Assembly (NCBI RefSeq): GCF_020035535.1
Contig: NZ_CP083349.1
Coordinates: 1,426,001-1,490,000 of the forward strand
DNA: 64,000 bases
Direction: 5' to 3'
Source: Ensifer adhaerens
GTDB taxonomy: Bacteria > Pseudomonadota > Alphaproteobacteria > Rhizobiales > Rhizobiaceae
Shown: positions 61,873 through 64,000 of the stretch, piece by piece
Numbering within the stretch: the first letter of the stretch is position 1
Layout of the letters: each line of letters opens with the position of its first letter
The notes under the pieces: generated by a model
The model's input: only the letters and a program-made list of their open reading frames with translations
Database searches by the model: none
Told to the model about the DNA's origin: nothing
Translations under genes and position numbers: made by a program

Positions 61873-62117
61873 TGCGGTTTCGTTCCCCCCGGGGGAGCGA
61901 TGCACCCGCACTGTTTGCTGACACAGGCTCCGCGCCTTCTTATGCCATCATCCGGTTTTAAGCCGGTTAATGCGACGTGATTGTGAGAATTATGCTTCTC
62001 GCAATATCTTGGCGGTACCACCGCGCCGAATCGAGCGTGATTTTGTACTTGAGCCGATTTCGATTTAAGGAATTGTGCGAGGGGCTTCAGCCTCGGAAAG
62101 ACCAAGGAGAGTATTGT

Positions 62118-63488
62118 ATGGAACGCACGTGCCTGGCCATCATTCTGGCTGCGGGTGAAAGCACGCGGATGAAATCGTCCATGTCGAAGGTGCTGCATCC
62201 GGTTGCCGGCCGGCCTATGATCGCGCATGTCGTTCAGGCGCTAGCGAGCGCCGCGATCTCCGATATCGCCCTGGTGGTTGGTCGCGATGCGGAATCGGTT
62301 TCGGCGGCTGCCGATGTCGGCGGTGTTTCGGTTTCTTCCTATCTGCAGAAGGAACGGCTGGGTACGGGGCATGCGGTGCTCGCCGCGCGTGACGCCATTG
62401 CAAAAGGCTATGACGACATTCTCGTCGTCTTCGGCGACACGCCACTGATCACGCCAGAGCCGCTCAAGGCGGCCCGTGACGGCCTTACCGCCGGCAACGA
62501 CGTGGTGGTGATCGGCTTCGAGGCGGCGGATCCGAGCGGCTATGGCCGTCTGATCGTCAAGGATGGTGCCTTGCTCGCCATCCGCGAGCACAAGGATGCG
62601 ACCGAAGAAGAGCGCCGCATCACCTATTGCAACGGCGGGCTGATGGCGATCGACGGTCGCAAGGCGCTCGATCTGCTCGGCCGTATCGGCAACGCCAACG
62701 TCAAGGGCGAGTACTACCTGACCGACCTCGTCGAGATCGTGCGCGAAATCGGCGGCCGGGCGATCGCCGTCGAGGCCCCCGAAGAAGAATTGACCGGCTG
62801 CAACACGCGCGCGGAGCTCGCCTTCATCGAGCGGCTCTGGCAGCAGCGCCGGCGCCACGAACTGATGCTGTCGGGCGTATCGATGATTGCGCCGGAAACG
62901 GTGTTCCTCGCCTGGGACACGGTGCTCGGGCAGGACGTGCTGATCGAGCCGAATGTCGTTTTCGGCCCCGGCGCGCGGGTGGAGAGCGGCGCGATCATTC
63001 ATGCCTTCTCGCATGTCGAGGGTGCGACGGTCCGGGCAGGGGCGACGGTTGGTCCGTTCGCGCGACTGCGTCCGGGCGCAGATCTCGGCGAAAAGTCCAA
63101 GGTCGGCAATTTCTGCGAGGTCAAGAAAGCGGAGATCGGCGCTGGCGCCAAGGTCAACCACCTGACCTATATCGGCGATGCTTTCGTCGGCGCAGGTTCC
63201 AACATCGGTGCAGGTACGATCACCTGCAACTATGACGGCGTGAACAAGCACGAGACCAGGATCGGCGAAAATGCCTTCATCGGCTCGAATTCGTCGCTGG
63301 TTGCACCGGTGGCGATCGGGGACGGCGCCCTGGTTGCCTCGGGCAGCGTGATCACGGAGGATGTTCCGGCGGATGCCGTCGCTTTCGGCCGTGCGCGCCA
63401 GGAGATCAAGCCGGGTCGGGCACGACTGCTGCGTGAGCGCTACCAGGCGGTGAAGGCGGCCAAGAAGGCTGCGAAGGCTGCGGAATAG
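62118..63488 (+). CDS. glmU: Bifunctional UDP-N-acetylglucosamine pyrophosphorylase / glucosamine-1-phosphate acetyltransferase
   Basis: GlmU makes UDP-GlcNAc, the precursor of peptidoglycan and lipid A. The 456-residue protein has the nucleotidyltransferase motif [20 protein letters not shown] at the N-terminus and the hexapeptide-repeat left-handed helix of the acetyltransferase from about 250 on ([20 protein letters not shown]). The ATG at 62118 follows AAGGAGAG. glmS follows after 247 bases. Confidence 0.96.
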   Translation: MERTCLAIILAAGESTRMKSSMSKVLHPVAGRPMIAHVVQALASAAISDIALVVGRDAESVSAAADVGGVSVSSYLQKERLGTGHAVLAARDAIAKGYDDILVVFGDTPLITPEPLKAARDGLTAGNDVVVIGFEAADPSGYGRLIVKDGALLAIREHKDATEEERRITYCNGGLMAIDGRKALDLLGRIGNANVKGEYYLTDLVEIVREIGGRAIAVEAPEEELTGCNTRAELAFIERLWQQRRRHELMLSGVSMIAPETVFLAWDTVLGQDVLIEPNVVFGPGARVESGAIIHAFSHVEGATVRAGATVGPFARLRPGADLGEKSKVGNFCEVKKAEIGAGAKVNHLTYIGDAFVGAGSNIGAGTITCNYDGVNKHETRIGENAFIGSNSSLVAPVAIGDGALVASGSVITEDVPADAVAFGRARQEIKPGRARLLRERYQAVKAAKKAAKAAE

Positions 63489-63735
63489 GCCAAGATCGCT
63501 GCGCGTCCTGTGGGACGTGCAAAGGTCGCTGTGGCGCCTGGATCGCTGTCGATTTCTTGCCAGTGTCGGCTGCGATTTTGGGGAAACCTGCAGAGCGTTA
63601 AATACTGAAACCGAAAGTGAAATCGGGGCGGATTGCCTCGCCCGGCAAATGCTTTACCAAGGCAGCGCAAGAGGCGGGAGATCCGCCCCTAGGCTGAGGC
63701 GCCACGACCGGCGCGGGGACAAATCGGAGACGACT

Positions 63736-64000
63736 ATGTGCGGTATTGTTGGCATCGTGGGCAACCAGCCGGTATCGGAGCGACTGGTCGATGCGCTGAA
63801 GCGTCTCGAATACCGCGGCTATGATTCCGCCGGCGTCGCGACCATCACCCGTGGCGCATTGGAGCGCCGGCGCGCCGAGGGCAAGCTCGTCAATCTCGAG
63901 ATCCGGCTTCGCGAACAGCCGCTCGCCGGCACGATCGGCATTGCCCACACGCGTTGGGCGACCCATGGCGCGCCAACCGAGCGCAATGCCCATCCGCATT
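63736..64000 (+). CDS. glmS: Glutamine-fructose-6-phosphate aminotransferase, N-terminus only
   Basis: The 88 codons visible before the right edge encode the glutaminase domain of GlmS, beginning MCGIVGIVG with the nucleophile Cys at position 2, followed by [13 protein letters not shown] and [11 protein letters not shown]. GlmS makes glucosamine-6-phosphate, the first step toward UDP-GlcNAc, and so works in the same pathway as the adjacent glmU. The gene runs off the window. Confidence 0.96.
   Translation, partial: MCGIVGIVGNQPVSERLVDALKRLEYRGYDSAGVATITRGALERRRAEGKLVNLEIRLREQPLAGTIGIAHTRWATHGAPTERNAHPH

Overview
The window is a high-GC alphaproteobacterial chromosome segment, most likely from the Rhizobiaceae near Sinorhizobium/Ensifer. 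The evidence is the gene content (phosphatidylcholine synthase, PHB synthase, an Omp25-like porin, an NDUFS4-type complex I subunit, the ppiD-trpD-trpC-moaC-moeA run), abundant rhizobial intergenic palindromes, and close matches to remembered rhizobial proteins. No database search was run.

Region 1 (1 to about 17,456) is one end of an integrative element. A tyrosine recombinase lies next to a radC gene whose reading frame breaks inside its metal-binding motif, so the element appears to sit inside radC, and its other end lies left of base 1. Nearly all its genes read on the minus strand. One block is the DNA-metabolism cassette common on rhizobial plasmids and integrative elements: a DUF2493 gene (start only), a Toprim primase-like protein, a giant methyltransferase/strawberry-notch helicase, a ParB-like protein, a DUF2958 protein and an ArdC-like antirestriction protein. 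The ParB-like and ArdC-like genes have matching hairpin leaders that overlap their ribosome binding sites; a related but less similar leader precedes the helicase gene. The second block is a candidate defence module: an XRE regulator, a DprA-like protein, a HAD-phosphoribosyltransferase-zinc-ribbon fusion, and then a large PHP/SMC-like ATPase of the TrlF type. The DprA plus phosphoribosyltransferase pair resembles the ShosTA class of toxin-antitoxin defence systems.

Region 2 (about 17.4 to 26.8 kb) is core chromosome: phaC, sfsA, map and truncated radC on the minus strand; then a small lipoprotein, an AlaC-like aminotransferase, hom and recJ on the plus strand.

Region 3 (26.8 to 40 kb) is a tRNA-rich stretch of short genes. 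It holds tRNA-Glu(CTC), three tandem tRNA-Glu(TTC) copies, and tRNA-Pro, tRNA-Arg and tRNA-Lys. Between them are an M15 peptidase lipoprotein, gloA, a double cold-shock protein, a DUF192 protein, a porin, a GGDEF protein, an NDUFS4-like subunit, a GlxA-type regulator and several small envelope proteins, one of them frameshifted. Two intergenic regions hold orphan intrinsic terminators that suggest small RNAs.

Region 4 (40 to 64 kb) is core metabolism: ccdA, an AEC transporter, a UbiH-type hydroxylase, pcs, a quinone oxidoreductase, a complete BMP-type nucleoside-like ABC transporter followed by a GntR regulator, a CNNM/CorC protein, the minus-strand ppiD-trpD-trpC-moaC-moeA run, a Na/Pi cotransporter, a polytopic membrane protein, glmU, and the start of glmS, which runs off the right edge.
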